This document shows positions 24,613 to 37,610 of a stretch of 64,000 nt of DNA, in pieces (the stretch's first letter is position 1; each line of letters begins with the position of its first letter). Made by a program: the position numbers and the translations under genes. Source of the stretch: Manis javanica (Eukaryota; Chordata; Mammalia; Pholidota; Manidae); contig NC_133166.1 in the NCBI RefSeq assembly GCF_040802235.1, positions 5,084,001 to 5,148,000 on the forward strand, given 5' to 3'. Below the pieces are notes generated by a model. It saw only the letters and a program-made list of their open reading frames with translations. It was not told the origin of the DNA and did not search any database.

Positions 24613-26736
24613 AGATCTCAAGTCACCTGTGGTCCAGTGGTAGAGATAGAAAAAAGCAGGGAGGGAAAGAGAGAAAACAATAGCTGTTGGAGAATTCAGA
24701 CTGGAGAGAGGGTAGAATAAGGGCAAGCTTAAAGATGTGTTACTTGAGTGAGTCTTGTAGTATGAATAGGAGTTTGCATGGGAAAAAAGTGAGGGAGAAG
24801 CTTTCTGAACAGAGTATTAGACACACAATGGCTCAGGGGGCATGAAAGAGCAAAGTTCTTTGCAAAAACTACAGTTTGCCACAGCATAGCTCTGGCTGGG
24901 CATAAAATTACAGAGGGCAGACATCAGGAGATGATCCGACACCAAGGCCAAATAAGAGGGAGTCTTCTGCGTCTGCTGGCTCTCATTTTCAAGGAATGGG
25001 GAGCAACCAACAGCTGCGATATGAAGAGACTGAGATGTGACAAAGCTTTCACTGATGGCCATGGGGCAACAGGCAGGGCCAAACCAGAGGCGGGTAGTGT
25101 GATTAGGTGCAATGTCTGCTTGTGGCTAAGAGGGACATGGTAGAGAGCCAGCCGGTTAAGATCTCTCCAGTCCATCAGATCTTCTGAATTAGGCTAGGTG
25201 AGGTAGAGTAACCATTCATCAGGGGTTTTTGTGCTTTTAAAGACAATATAGAAAGTTCTCAAAACTCCCTGTCAGAGATTAATCATTGGGTGTATTCTGC
25301 TAAACTCAAGTGAGATGTTAGTTGGCATTCCATCACTAAGAGTTCCTTATTTGTCATATGTTGACTGGTTTTGACAGCAATGTGTTGACAGGCAGGTGTC
25401 TGTGTTTAGGTCATTTGATAAACGTTTCCTTGGAAATTTCAATAAGACATCCTTTTCATCATCATCAAATTATCTGGCAGGTTTTTACGTAAGTATATGT
25501 GAATTGTTTTGAACTTTGAACTGATGATATAATTTCCTCTACTAGACTTTATTTCTGGAAAAATATTTGCAATATAATTATTTCTTACCAGGTAATGTCA
25601 ATATTATCAAATGTACTTAATAAAAACAATGAAGAAAAAGTTTCCTGTGTTCTCATTATTTTGAGATTGAACATGTTATTATGGGCAAACAGATTCATGT
25701 TGCTTATTAAAACTTGATGTTTTCCTTTTTCTGTTGCAAATACACACTTGCCCTTTTGAGGTCTCTCTGTTCTTGCTTTGCTATTTAAGTTGTTTTTATC
25801 TTTCCATGTATACCTGTCTTCATATCAAAGGAGGGAAGATTGGTCATTAGGGCCCAGATACAAATCACATCATTGGATTTATTGTTCATTTTATGTAAGG
25901 GGTGGGGCAGGAAGTTTTTACCTTCCAAGATTCTTTCTGTATACACAATTGTGATGTTTTCAAAATAAAAATGGCAAGACCCGTTTGTATTTAGCAGAAC
26001 ATATGCTCTTCCCCCATCACAGATGAAGCACAAACTGGGTCACACGGACTGGGTCACAATGAGGATCGTGTCACAAGTGCTTAGTTACCTCATTATTGTT
26101 TGCCGTCCTATAATTACTTTCAGCTGCTGCTAATGAGCTTTGACTGCCTAAAGAAACACACCCTTAACATCCTGAAAAACTTCACTTGCTCACTTTTTCA
26201 GGTCAGCAAGGCGATGGATTGGCAAGCTTCTTGGTAGTAGAAGTCATGGTGACTTTTTTCCTGTGGATAAAATCATGTTGAACTTTTATCAAACTGATCG
26301 TTTTCAAGCTACATTTTGGGCCTGGTTTTTACATGAGTTTTCTCTATCCAGGGGTGAGAAACCCTCAGTCGATAGCCTAATTGCAGTCTCCGTTTAATTT
26401 CATTCATCTCACAGAAGTCTAAAGTTTTAGCAGAAAGAATAGTTTTTCTCCCTGGTGAGCATCTTCAGCTCACACATTCCAGATGATTGTGTAGATTCTT
26501 TACAGACTTGGTAAAGCATATAAAGAACTATCAACAGAGTTTGTGCCTCTAAAAATACCCTTTCAGTTCTATTCTTCAGACGTCCCCTGAGTACTACATA
26601 CTTCATCACATCACATGGCTGCCAGAAAATTTTCAATGGTGCTCCGTTGCTTATAGAATAAAATCAAAACCCCTAAGCCTAGTTAGTATTCTAGGCGTTG
26701 TAGAGTGGTTCTAGTCCCACCTTCCCCCCAACCTAC

Positions 26737-26738
<2 letters not shown>
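24613..26738. other. No gene recognised
   Basis: Unique DNA. The 25430-25700 part is notably AT-rich and free of any repeat I can name. Short open frames only. Confidence 0.35.

Positions 26739-26781
<43 letters not shown>
26739..26781. repeat. (AC)n microsatellite
   Basis: Uninterrupted run of about 21 AC units, giving a spurious poly Cys-Val frame on the minus strand. Confidence 0.95.
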
Positions 26782-26782
<1 letters not shown>

Positions 26783-27707
26783 CTCCAAACATGAGTTTCC
26801 AAACGTGAATATATTCCTTCTTTTGGACCTTTGCTCATGATCTGGCTACTGCCTGGAGTCTTCCTTGCAACCCTATAAATATGCCTCCTCACTGTCCTTC
26901 ATGGACACCCAATACAGGAAAGCCATGGTGTGCTGGTAAATATTTCACAACCAGCTCTCCACAAAGGAAACAAGCAAGCAAACTGATTTGTAGCATTAAC
27001 TAATTTCCATAGAGTAAATACTCCCACTACAGCAAATTGCAATCTGCCAGCGTGGTGCTGTGAAGGGTTGGGAAGAGATGACCAGTAGCACACTGTTGTA
27101 AAGTATTTCTATCATTAGCTGTGATAAAGTCAAACGATCTCAGGAGCATAGTAAGAGAAAGTGAAATAATTAAGAAACTATGAGTCGAGTTTTTATCAGC
27201 TTTATTTTTAACATAGTTTAATTATAACTTCATTTAAGTTAATTTATAATAACGGCTGTATTTAACAACTGCAAATTTGACAGCTGTCTCTTAGGAGATG
27301 GTTTAAGGCAGCCCCAGCAGACCCCTGCACGGACCTCACCATCACTTCTCTACCCCACAGAAATCCCCCTCTGTATCCACGTACCTACTAGATAGCTGTT
27401 TCGACAATTTGTTCACGCAAATACATATTGAGTATCTACTATGCACCAGCTATGCTCATTAAGGGATTCAGGCAAAAAGCACATAAGGAAATAAAATACA
27501 ATTTCAGGTGACCCACCAACATGACAGTAACTGAAAAGCGAGGGGTACCATTTATAAGGATGAGAGAGACTAACAGAGGTGAGATAGAGGAATAGAGGCT
27601 TGTTTTTAGGTATGTTAGGTGTCAGATGCCTGTTAGACATCCAAGGAAGAGAAACAATTAGACAATTTTTATTGTAGTTTCCATAACATTTAGAAAATAG
27701 GTGTTAT

Positions 27708-28058
27708 AGGATGAATTGTTGCCCCCAGAATCCTTATGCTGAAGTTCTAACCCCCAGTGTCTCAGAACGTGAGTGTATCTGAAGACAGGCTCTTTAAAGA
27801 GGTAATTAAGTTACAGTGAGGTCCTCTGGGTAGGTAGTTCTAATCAATGGGAATGTGTCCGTGTAAGAAGGGGAGCTAGAACACACAAGCACGGGGAAAT
27901 CACGCACAGACGTGGGGAGAAGAAGCCTCAGAAGCAACCAGCCTTGCTGGCACCTTGATCTCAAACTTATTCCCTCCCAAACCATGAGGAAGTAAATTTC
28001 TATTGTTTCCATCACCCAGTCTGTGGCCTTTTGTAATGGCAGCCATAGCAATTTAATA
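27708..28058 (+). mobile_element. MaLR LTR (MLT1 type)
   Basis: Forward MLT1: 'ggatgaattgttgcccccag', 'agttctaacccccagtgtct', 'aaagaggtaattaagttaca', 'ccttgctggcaccttgatct', 'ccatgaggaagtaaatttct' and the end 'tggcagccatagcaattta'. Confidence 0.85.
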
Positions 28059-28374
28059 CACCAGGCAAAGACATGGACTATATTCTGCCTTCCATAAATT
28101 TTTCACATATGTACATCTTCTTCCCTCAGTTAAACTATAAGCTGCTTGAAGTCAGGAACCCCCAGTATCTGTCACACAGTATGGCTCACCATGTTTGCCC
28201 TTGAAGGGGTTTAATTAGACCCAGTGGCAGCAGAGGAGTGGCTGGAGCCCTTTATACAGCAGTGCCCAGGCATTCACACCATCTCTGCGGCAGTGCGGCT
28301 GTGCCACAGGAACATGGGACTGTCTTACATATGCATTACATTTCACACTTACTGCCCTTTCCCCTGACCAACGG

Positions 28375-28495
28375 CCTGTGAGGTAGGCAGAGTAAGCATT
28401 ATCACTAGATTCTGCAGCAGAGAAAGCAAGCCCAGAGCGGGGCAGGGACCAGCTTAAGGCTAAGTCCCAGGCAGGCCCAGGAATCAAACTCAGCT
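28375..28495 (-). repeat. MIR-like SINE fragment
   Basis: Reverse MIR-like: 'ctgtgaggtaggcagagtaa', 'aatcaaactcagctttcctg'. Diverged. Confidence 0.45.
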
Positions 28496-29129
28496 TTCCT
28501 GTCCCCCTTCTTGCGCGGGGTACAACGTCTGAGTCCTCAAGGGATCCAAAAAGGTATCAAAAGTATCTTCAGGAGTGTAGGGCAAAGACTTCCCCAGAGA
28601 ACAAGCAGCACTTAAACCGAGGAAGGAAAGAACAGTCTTGGTACTGAAATCAGAAGTAAACAAGTTTGTTAGGCATTGTTCAAGTAGACATTCCGCATCA
28701 TGACCCATGACTTCCCTTTACTAGGCTGGGAATTGATCATGTTAATAATAGACTCAGGGTTTCTGAGGCAAGAACATTTCCTGCATTTGTAAACACAATG
28801 TAACTTCCTTTTGTTCAAAAATGACAGAAATGCAGGCTTTGGGTACCAACGAGGAAATTAACATCATTTGCTCATAGTCTATTTCTCCAAGGACAAACCT
28901 GGAATGCATACTCTATTCTGACAGTCTCCCTAAGCCCTCGTCTCTCCAGACACTTGAAAGAGTGAAGGCAGACCCATCCGCAGTGTAGTCAGCGAGCATA
29001 AATTGCTTTTTCATATTTGCATTGCACAGAATGTAATCCTTACACAGCTGATGAACTCACAAGTGCCTATTTGTCCTTCCAATCAAGTCTCCCAACTCCC
29101 AGTACTCCGTTTCACAGGAAAGAGTACTG

Positions 29130-29530
29130 TTGCCTTTAAAAATAAAAAGCAATTATTGTACCAGCATAAACAGGTTTATTCAGGAATAGCAGAGCATTGC
29201 AATTTGGGACATGCAAGCTACAGCAAAGCCGTAGGCAAGGGGAGGAACGCTGTTTCAGGGAGAAGGAGGAGGGAGTCGGGTGGGGCTGTTCTGAATGGAA
29301 GGCCTTGGGAGAAAAGCAAGAGTTCAAGGTGCTGACGGTTTCTCATTGGCTGGGTTGCCGGGGTAGTGGATTTCTGGTAGGAGACGCAGCATGCGTCTTT
29401 TCCTGTTCCCCTGCAACTCTTGATTCTTTCCTGTTGAAGGTTCTTCTGCTGGGGTTTGTGACGATTGTCTGCAAGTGGGAGCGTGTGGGAGCGCCCCCTT
29501 CTGGCCGCCAACTCCACTTTAAATGAGGTT
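29130..29530 (-). mobile_element. Solitary ERV-type LTR
   Basis: On the minus strand it reads as a compact LTR. A CCAAT element lies in the 'agccaatgagaaaccgtcag' region. A C-rich stretch follows, then the poly(A) signal in 'cctgaataaacctg' (plus-strand 29173-29181) and an R/U5-like 'gctggtacaataattgcttt'. No flanking internal retroviral genes were recognised. The subfamily is not named and the ends are approximate. Confidence 0.6.
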
Positions 29531-29547
29531 TCCCTCTATTAATTTCA

Positions 29548-30370
29548 TTACCTAGCTACCTGGAAGCCAGAACCAGAAAATTTCTGCACATAAAACTGGT
29601 TTGACCATTTTAGAAAGAAACTGACTGGAGCATTAACTTTTTTGTTTTTTTTTTTTAATTTTAAAGCCACATTAAGTTTGGTTTTGCTTATGGAAGTGAT
29701 GAGCATAGTTACCGAAAAGCTCTGTGGGATGCCTTGAAGAGGCCAAGCCTCACTAATCTCAGGAAATTTGTCTGTCACTTCCAGCACTGCCTCTGTCCAA
29801 CAGTAGCCTCCAGTACAACCAGTCCCTGCTCTGGCTCGGTACGGGTTCAGCTGAGCATGGCCTGAACGCAGTAGGACACCAATATTAGCCTTCCAGTTCT
29901 CCACAAGGACAGGGTAGGAAAACATGTCCATTCCAGGGGATACAATTTGACCTTTTCCAGACAAAAGTATGCTTTTTAGTTCTGCAAAAATGATCATAAT
30001 TAACCTGTGAGTACATTTCATCTTATTCCTGAAAGTATTATAAACTCCAGCTATCAGAAAAGGGCACCATCCCACCCGCCTTTGAACTGCAGTGTAAGCA
30101 GGTAGCATTCATCCAAGCCCCTTACCCGCACACTGTGAAGAGGAATCCTTGGGGTCCAGAGGCAGGCATAAAGCACGCTGCCTCCGCCAGCTGATCCTCA
30201 AGAGACACGCTCTGGAGAAAGTGACTGACCACAGTCCTGGTGTAAATCATCTCACAGGTCGCTCCAAACACAGTGCTGTGCTCATCTCTCTGAAGTAGGG
30301 GAGGCAGCCATGGAAGAAAATAATCGTTAAGTTCACAGGCCACTCTGGTTTCCATGATTGCGGCCCCCAT
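29548..30370 (-). other. Unassigned minus-strand open frames of 82 and 186 codons
   Basis: Two consecutive minus-strand open frames (30370-30122, then 30108-29548) cover about 800 bp. The first ends at TGCGGGTAAG, which also looks like a 5' splice site. The second passes an acceptor-like 'gatcatttttgcag' (near 29990) and runs through an A-rich tract (plus-strand T run 29637-29660) near its end. I recognise no family in either translation. Possibilities are a degraded retrocopy ending in an A tail, an unannotated exon pair of a noncoding or lineage-specific transcript, or chance. Confidence 0.3.
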
Positions 30371-30489
30371 TGCAGCAGGTGGGGCACTTGGACATGTCCA
30401 TCTGGTGCACTGGAAACCTCAGTGTTTGATGACCAGGACGGAATCAGAACGCTGGAAGGAAGCAGAGTGGATGGGGAAACAGAGGCAAT

Positions 30490-31590
30490 ATTTGGTTACA
30501 TAATGGTTGAGGGTGTTCTGAAACTGATGAAAATCACCAAATCACAGATTTGGAACTCTAATTCCCAAGTAGGATAAACAAAACAAAATCCTATTAAACA
30601 CACCTTAGTGACACTGCATACAGTTTTTGAATATAAAGAATAATTATTAAAAGCAAATAGGAAAAAAAGATAGCTTATCTTCAAAAGAGCAATAGTTAGA
30701 CCCTGAGCTGACTGCTGAGGAATGTCTCTGGAAGCTGGGGACAGTGAAGTGAGGACTTCTGTTCTTGAAAAAAAAAAAACACCATAAAGAGAATGAAAAG
30801 GCCAACCACACAGAGAGGGAAAAGATATTCATATCACATCAAATCAATAAACTACGAGAATCCAGAATAGAGAGTAAACTCCCACAAATCAAAAGGAAAA
30901 GACAGACAACAAACCAATAGAAAACGGACAAAAATCTTGACTGGGTACTTCACAAAAGAGGAGCTCCAAAAGCAGAATAAGCATAGGAAAAAGAACTCAA
31001 CATATTAATCATTGGGGGAATGCAAATTAGGGAGATAACACGCATGCCCTTCTGTTTGGCAAATTAAAGCATCTCACACTATCAAATGGTGGCCAGGAGA
31101 GGAAGTAGAAGTTGACACCAAGTGGGCATTATTCAGTCAATTTGATATTGCATCTAACCTAAAACCTAATAGGTCCACTCTAGCAAAACAGGTGCTGTGC
31201 ACCAGGACACCAGGATGTTCCTGGCATGGAAGAACACACACAGTACGATTCCTCTGCATCAAATGCAAAAACAGGCAAAACTAAGAGGTGTTATTGGGGC
31301 CACACACATGGGTTATAAAATAATAAAGAAAAGCAAGGAAATGATTACTACACAATTTGAGGCAGTCGTTGACTCTTTAAGGGGTGGAGAGGTTTGTGAT
31401 GGAGAAGGGGCACATGGCAGGCTTCTGGGGCATTGACAATATTCTCTTTATTGACTAGAGTGGTAATTACCTGGGTATTTGTTCTAGAATTATCACTCAA
31501 TCATACATACACGCTTTATGCACTATTTTGTGCGTAGTACATTTCACAATTGAAAAAGAACCAGAGCACGCGATGTATTGATTTTGAGTA
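30490..31590 (+). mobile_element. Old L1 (L1M) with ORF2 end and 3' UTR
   Basis: Forward old L1 text: 'ggtacttcacaaaagaggag' (ORF2 end region), 'gggaatgcaaattagggaga', 'atcaaatggtggccaggaga', 'gactagagtggtaattacct' and 'acatttcacaattgaaaaag'. The portion before 30790 is less clear and may be an ORF1-side fragment. Not coding. Confidence 0.65.
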
Positions 31591-32924
31591 AGCGTTTTGT
31601 TGCTCCTGATCAGTCTCCTAATGCCGCTCCTGCGCTGGGCTCCTGTGATCACCAGCAGGTAAATATTCCCTGATTTTCTCTTTCTCATTTGCCAAGAAGG
31701 GCAACAAACATCCCAACAACTGGATTCTTCAAATACTTACTTCAACAAAATCATTTTCCTGATGCACTATTGTGGTAACATAGTTTCTTTTAATAATTTC
31801 AAGGTCTAATTCAAACTTTGGGCTTATTTAATGCCGTGTAGTAGATGCTCAAATGTGTTGAATGAACGCATTCCCATGAGCACAGTTCTTTTCACTAAGA
31901 AGAGTTATCTCTTTGTTTCTTCTAGGAAGTATCCCCCCCCCACCCTTGATTCCATGTTGCACAATAAAGCCTCTCTAGAGACTTGTAAAAGTTGTTGCAA
32001 CAACTCGTAAAAGTCGATTCCAATTTTCCTAAGGGGGAAGAAAGTGTTATTTTACAAGCCTCCAACAGATAAGGATGAGGTCAATTCCAAGCAAGATTCT
32101 GGGAAGGGTTGAATGTGAGCATAAAGATTTGCTTTTAGTACTTTTCATAAAGCAGAGTACTAACATTTTCTTTTAGAACTAAATAGTAGAAAAGGCTTTT
32201 TTCCTGCAAAGAACCCAGCATGAACTTTTTTTTTTCTGTTTTGGTAAGAATTGATAAGAAAATGTACTGTCTCAAATTTTGCTCTAAGCTGCTGGGAAGA
32301 GCTTCGGACTCAATCATACCAATTATGAAAACCTGTATAGTCTGCCTAATTGGATTCTATTTCCCGAGCTGGTCATTCTTCCTATTCTGATTTAAAACTT
32401 CTTGATCGTGCTAAATAGCGCTTGGTTGCGCTTTACCATTGTATCGTACGTCTTCCCTGTAAGACATGTCAAGTCCTTAGGAAGACAAGGCAAGGGCAGC
32501 AGGAAGAGAAAGCAGGGCAGGGAACATAAACCTGGAAGAGGAAGAAGCTATGGTGATAAGCGTCAGCATTGTTTCCTTAAGTACAAAGTCACGGTGCACA
32601 ACTGAATTTCCTTCTTTAATAAAGGAGTTAGGTTGGACCAATCAACCAAGAGGATAGGGGGACATATACCTGTGTGTTGGGCAAGATGCTACATGAACTG
32701 CCACGATACCTTTGTAGTCAGCATGCAGAAATCTGGCCTAATAGCAGGTGCCAGGGGCACTCAGGCGTTCAGCCAGGAAGGTGACCCAGGAGAGGCTCCC
32801 GAGTGGCAGTCCTTGTGTTTGGGCCCAGGTCCTGGCCTCAGCACAGCATCTTCATCAGGTCTTGGGTGAAGACCTCAAGAGCAGCCTCATCTAAGTTGCT
32901 CATGCAGCATATTTTAACCTGGAC
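31591..32924. other. No gene recognised
   Basis: Unique DNA including a C run near 31934-31943. A short near-palindromic repeat of 'cttgtaaaagttgttgcaac' followed by 'aactcgtaaaagtcg' lies at 31981-32015. No credible coding region. Confidence 0.35.
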
Positions 32925-33120
32925 AAGGCATGGGCTTATAGTGGAAAAACTGGTTTCAAATCGCACCTCTGCCCATGTGGTGATGTGCCATGGATGCGCC
33001 TTAGTTTCATGACCTATGAAATGGGGATGTTAGTAATACCCTCAGGCTTGCTCTGAAATTAAAGGCAATCTACAAAGTACCTGGTGAGTAGTTGATGCTC
33101 AATAAATGTAGAATATTTTA
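32925..33120 (+). repeat. MIR SINE
   Basis: Forward MIR: 'atgggcttatagtggaaaaa', 'cttagtttcatgacctatga', 'aaatggggatgttagtaata', then 'tagttgatgctcaataaatg'. Confidence 0.65.
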
Positions 33121-34905
33121 TTGCATGATGAAGAGGAAAAATCAGGCAGGCTGGAGGGATGCATGAAATTTAATAAACTATTGCAGGATGGTTTTATTTA
33201 TAATTTTGGATTTGGTGAAAAGAAATAAAAAAATAAATGAACTAAAGTAAATTCTAAGCATCCCAGGGAGGGGGTGCTATGGCCGCGGCTGTCTGTACAA
33301 ACCTGTCTGCACTGGACTCTGACAGGCTCACTTTGGGTCCATCTTTTAGCCAAAGCAGAGCCATTGAGGAAATTGGGAACTTTTAGTCAAAAGCAGGTTC
33401 CCTGCACGTCAGTTTGTGTGGGCTTGGCCCACCCCAGCGATGCGGGCTGGCGGATCTTCTCCCGGGCAGCCTCTGCCCGGCCATACCCCAGGGACGGTGC
33501 CCACAGATCCTCCCCCACTCACTGACAGCCCCCCGGGGCAGCAAGTGGAAAGCATTTGCTAAGTGGCATCTCTCTCACTCTGTGTTTCCTAACTCCATGT
33601 CTGTTCTGCTCTCAGCACATCTTAGGACAGGCCCTCCATAGAATTCAGAGGCAGAATTTATCCCTGGTGAGGATCAGAGATATTTTGTGTTATTATCTTA
33701 TCTGGAGAAATTAACAACAGCTCCCACTTTATAGAGAAAAGCACAAAACATTCCCTCATAAATTTCTTTTGGTGCCTGAAAAGACCAGGAGGGACGAGAG
33801 CTCTTCCTTAGCAGCTCCTTTCAACCAGGTCCGAGCAGAAACGGGAAGGTGGCCTTTACTCTTCAGACCCGCTAAGCTAATCTATTCATTCAACAGGATT
33901 TGGTGAATAGCTACCACGTGTCATAGCAGGAACATAAAATGAACAGTGGTCTCTCTTGGTGGTCCCCTTCCCTAGTCATGGCCCGATCTTGCCAGTGCCC
34001 ACAAACGTCCCTTAAAATGTTACCGCTCATCACCAATTTTGGCTCAGTTCCTTTAAGTTCATCTTCCCTTCATCCGCTGTGACATCAGTATCAGTTCTCG
34101 GAGTTCCCCCACCTGCCTGCTTACCTCCTCATCTATTCTCACTTGATTGGCATCTTTGTCTCGAGCTGTTACCCAGGCTCAGACCCGAAGCCCACAGAAA
34201 ACTGCATCTAGTCTTTGTCTCTCCACCCCATGTCCTATTCCACAGGTAAGTCAAACCCGGGCCAGGGTCACTGCAGGCCTCGCTGGCAGCTCCCTGCACC
34301 CTCCCCATTCAGGCAGGGAGAAAGGGCGAACTCAGTGGGTCTGTCAACCTGCAAGGCCTTCCTTACCCACCTGCCCATTCTACAGCCAGCCCAGCTTGAA
34401 GGCCTACCTCCCCAAGAACCCCCAAGTGCAAGCGGGTAGTCTCTGAATTCTCCTTGGGAAATAATCTGTGCAAATGCACAGTTATTTAATGGTGATGTTC
34501 ATGGTGTTCTGGCAACCTGAATGGGAGAGAAAATCTGGATCTCTGGTTGCTTCATCTGTTGCCTGATGGATGACAACCGTGCACCTGCTTCAAAGGCAGC
34601 CTCACCTCTGCTCCTAATGCCCCGTGGCCTGACTGCTCAGCCAACTGACAGGCCACCCGGCTGGGCCCCGGCTTCCAGGGAACTTCAGCTGTCAGCAAGT
34701 TGCAGCAGCATATGCTCGCGCTGGAATTAACAAGCCCATCATAGAAGCCCAAACCGTGACTGCATTCACAGCAATGTACTTCTCTTCTCTGTCATTAACC
34801 TGTATCATCAAAAATGAGAGTGTTATTCCCCAGGCTTGAAGAGGCTGGCATGTGTCTATGAAGAGGAATTGTGTAGCGTAGCCAGAAGAACTCCGGAGCA
34901 AGGGG
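33121..34905. other. No gene recognised
   Basis: Mixed unique DNA. The 33400-33560 and 34150-34450 parts are GC-richer and produce overlapping frames without domain-like content. 'ccaccccatgtcctattcca' near 34222 resembles a dispersed mammalian repeat I cannot name. Confidence 0.35.
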
Positions 34906-34909
34906 AGAA

Positions 34910-35045
34910 AACGAAAATTTATTGGGTGCCTACTATTTTCCAGTACTTACTCTTCATCACGATTCAGTTAGCTAAATACTTTTGTCTCCATAATCCTGAC
35001 AAGGAAACTGCGAGATTCAGACAATGAAGTAACTTGCCCTTCTAT
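34910..35045 (-). repeat. MIR SINE
   Basis: Reverse MIR: 'tttattgggtgcctactatt', 'tgacaaggaaactgcgagat', 'agtaacttgccct'. Confidence 0.6.
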
Positions 35046-35169
35046 TACATATTAACCATGTGTCCTTCTCATGACATGATGATTATGGGTCGTGGGAAGA
35101 GTGGGTTTTTTTGGCATGGCTTTTCAATTCATAGACATCCTGAAATGAAGAATGCAAATTCAGTAGGGA

Positions 35170-35300
35170 AGAGGTGAAGGGCACACAGGGAATGAACTCC
35201 TTGAGGGCAGAAGCTCTTATTTTCTATGTATTTTGATTGCCTTATACAATGTTGGACAAATAATAGGTACTTAATAAATGTGTGGTGAATAAATGAAAGA
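35170..35300 (+). repeat. L2 LINE 3' end
   Basis: Forward L2: 'aactccttgagggcagaagc', 'ggtacttaataaatgtgtgg', 'tgaataaatgaaa'. Confidence 0.7.
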
Positions 35301-35700
35301 ACAAAACAAAAAAGGAAAGAAAGCAGGAGTAGTACAGAGGTTCTTTCTCATTTATAAAAACCTAGAAACCAAAATAGTACCTTCCACCAATATCAATGAG
35401 GAAGTCCCTGGGAATTTCATCCCCTCCCCATTCCCTATCCCTGTAGACCCTGCTGCAAGGCTCTGGCTCCAGAAAGTCACATCCCTGCTCTCCTTAGAAA
35501 GCACACTGCATTCTAAACCGACTTCTCCTTTCCTCTACCACGATGACGAACTGCCCGCGTGACATCTGGAGCCCTGTTCAATCACTTAGTCACTCCTCGG
35601 AGTACAGAGTGGTGATCTTTTCCTAATGGCAGGGGCCGGAGTAAGTGGAACGGCTGGTGCTAGTCTAAGTGCCTTTCCTGTGCAGCATTTGCAGCATTTT

Positions 35701-35750
35701 CATCTCACATCCAATTCCATTTTCTCATCTCACATCCAATTCCATTTTCA
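35701..35750. repeat. 25-bp direct tandem duplication
   Basis: Two abutting copies of a 25-bp unit starting CATCTCACATCC (35701-35725 and 35726-35750) that differ only at the last base. The near identity shows the duplication is recent. Confidence 0.9.
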
Positions 35751-36099
35751 ATTCATTTTCTCTGTGCCACATTGATTCATGAGACCTCCCTTTGTGTTGC
35801 ATGAAACTGTGGTAATGTTTCCCCTGGTGAACAAAATAATTAAAATGATGGGTCTCATTTTTGAGCTAACTTTTCTAGTGTAGAAAAAGGATGGGGAAAA
35901 GCACCAGGCATCATGGAGTCGACGGAGTTAAACACCTCCACTTCATGCTGCCTCGGGGAGTGCCGTTACCCAGCTAAGCCGGGTAAGTGGAAAATGACCT
36001 GCTTAGATGTTTTCTTTCTCTGATCCATGCATATACATGCAAGAACTGAGCAGCCAGAACACAGTAGAAAGAAGAAGGGGAAAGGAAGGAGGAAGAGAG

Positions 36100-36290
36100 A
36101 GGAATTTATTTACTGAGAACCTACTATGGGCAGAACTGGGCCAGACACTGTCCCACAAGCCACCTCTCCTGAGTGGTAGGTGAGCTGAAGGACATTAATA
36201 GCTTGTTCAAGGCTGTAGGCAGCCAGGAAATGTCAGGCAGGATTTGTAGGTCTCTCTGCGATCAAAGCCAGTACCCTGAATGCCACACGG
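36100..36290 (-). repeat. MIR SINE
   Basis: Reverse MIR: 'ttactgagaacctactatgg', 'ggcagccaggaaatgtcagg', 'cagtaccctgaatgccaca'. Confidence 0.55.
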
Positions 36291-36429
36291 TCGTGCCTCT
36301 GTTCCTAAGCTGGATAAAAAAGACTTTCACCTCCAACCTCTCAGGGCTCACCTCCCACAACTCTACCTTTCACCACATTCAGTTTCAGCCACAGTAGACT
36401 ATTCCCTGAACAAATCATACACTTTAAAG

Positions 36430-37095
36430 TTATTGGAGGCTACATATCCAAAAGAAATGAGATCCGGATCTTGAAGAGATAGCCATACCCTCATGTTCAT
36501 CAAAGTATTATTCACAATAGCCAAGTTATGGAAACAATTTAAATGCCCACTGGGGGATAAGCAGATAAGAAAAATGTGGCATACATACACAATGGAATAT
36601 TACTCAGCATTAAAAAAGAAGATCCTGCCATTTGCAACAACATGGATGAACCTAGAGGACATTATGCTGGGGAAAATAAGCCAGACATGGAAAGACAAAT
36701 ACTTGTATGCGGAATCTAAAATAGTCAAACTCAGAGAAGCAGAGAGTAGAACAGTGGTTGCCAGAGGCTAGGGGGAGGGACCAGGGGGAGCTGTTGGTCA
36801 AGGGGACAAAGTCTCAGTTTTGCAAGATGAATAAGTTCTGGAGATGTAACACACAGCAATGTGACTATAATTAACAATATTGCACTGTATACTCAAAATT
36901 TGCTAAGAATTTCTGAAGTGTTTTCCACAAGAAGGAGGAGGGGGAGGAAATGGGAACTGTGGATGACCGGTGTGCTATTTAGACTGACTGTGGGAATGGT
37001 TTCACAGTGTATATCAAAACAGCAAATTGCGCACCTTCAATATATACAATTTTTATTTGTCAATTATACTTCAACAAAGCTGAGGGAAAAATGAA
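36430..37095 (+). mobile_element. L1MA 3' end
   Basis: Forward L1MA: 'tattcacaatagccaagtta', 'ggaatattactcagcattaa', 'agtggttgccagaggctagg', 'aagatgaataagttctggag', then 'atacttcaacaaagctgagg'. The short frame in it is the degenerate ORF2 tail. Confidence 0.85.
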
Positions 37096-37199
37096 CTGTT
37101 TGACAGGTAGTATGGTTATATTAAAAAAGTACATTGTGAATATCTTTCTGTCCACTCCTGCACCTGGCCTCCCACTTTCCCTCTTTTGAGGCAACACAT

Positions 37200-37610
37200 T
37201 GATAAGTTTCTGGTGCCTTTTGAGAGATATTTTATGCATACATTACTGACTATATTTATTCTTTATTCTAAAAAGAACATTCTTTATGTTGTCCATTTTA
37301 CTTACAGAAATAGTAGTCCTCCGTAACTGCTGTTCTGCACCTTGCGCTTTTCCTTAGTAATATATCTTGGAGGTCATTCCACCTCAGGTGACAAAGAAAC
37401 TCCCCAATCTTGTAGGCACCATAGTGTTGTATTGTGAGACCATCCTGACGTCTATTTGCCCAGTCCAGCGACAGACACGTAATGTTTCCAGTATCTTGCT
37501 ATCAAAAACTATGCTGTTACGATGAATGCAATAGAGTCAGCACAAGGATGAGTGTATCTCTAGAACAATGTCCTAAAAGAGGAATTGCTAGATGACACAT
37601 TAGTACATCA
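37200..37610 (-). mobile_element. Old L1 fragment, reverse
   Basis: Reverse L1 text: 'taatatatcttggaggtcat', 'tatcaaaaactatgctgtta'. Diverged. Confidence 0.5.

Noticed and set aside
26683-26892. Minus-strand frame with a Cys-Val repeat
   Set aside because: Product of the (AC)n microsatellite at 26739-26781.
29637-29663. T-rich run as proof of a processed pseudogene on the minus strand
   Set aside because: No parent protein recognised and no convincing target-site duplication; left as one possibility.
31981-32015. Near-palindromic TTGTAAAAGTTG/CAACTCGTAAAAG stretch as a regulatory site or CRISPR-like repeat
   Set aside because: Single short occurrence in a mammalian genome, no spacing pattern, no known motif.
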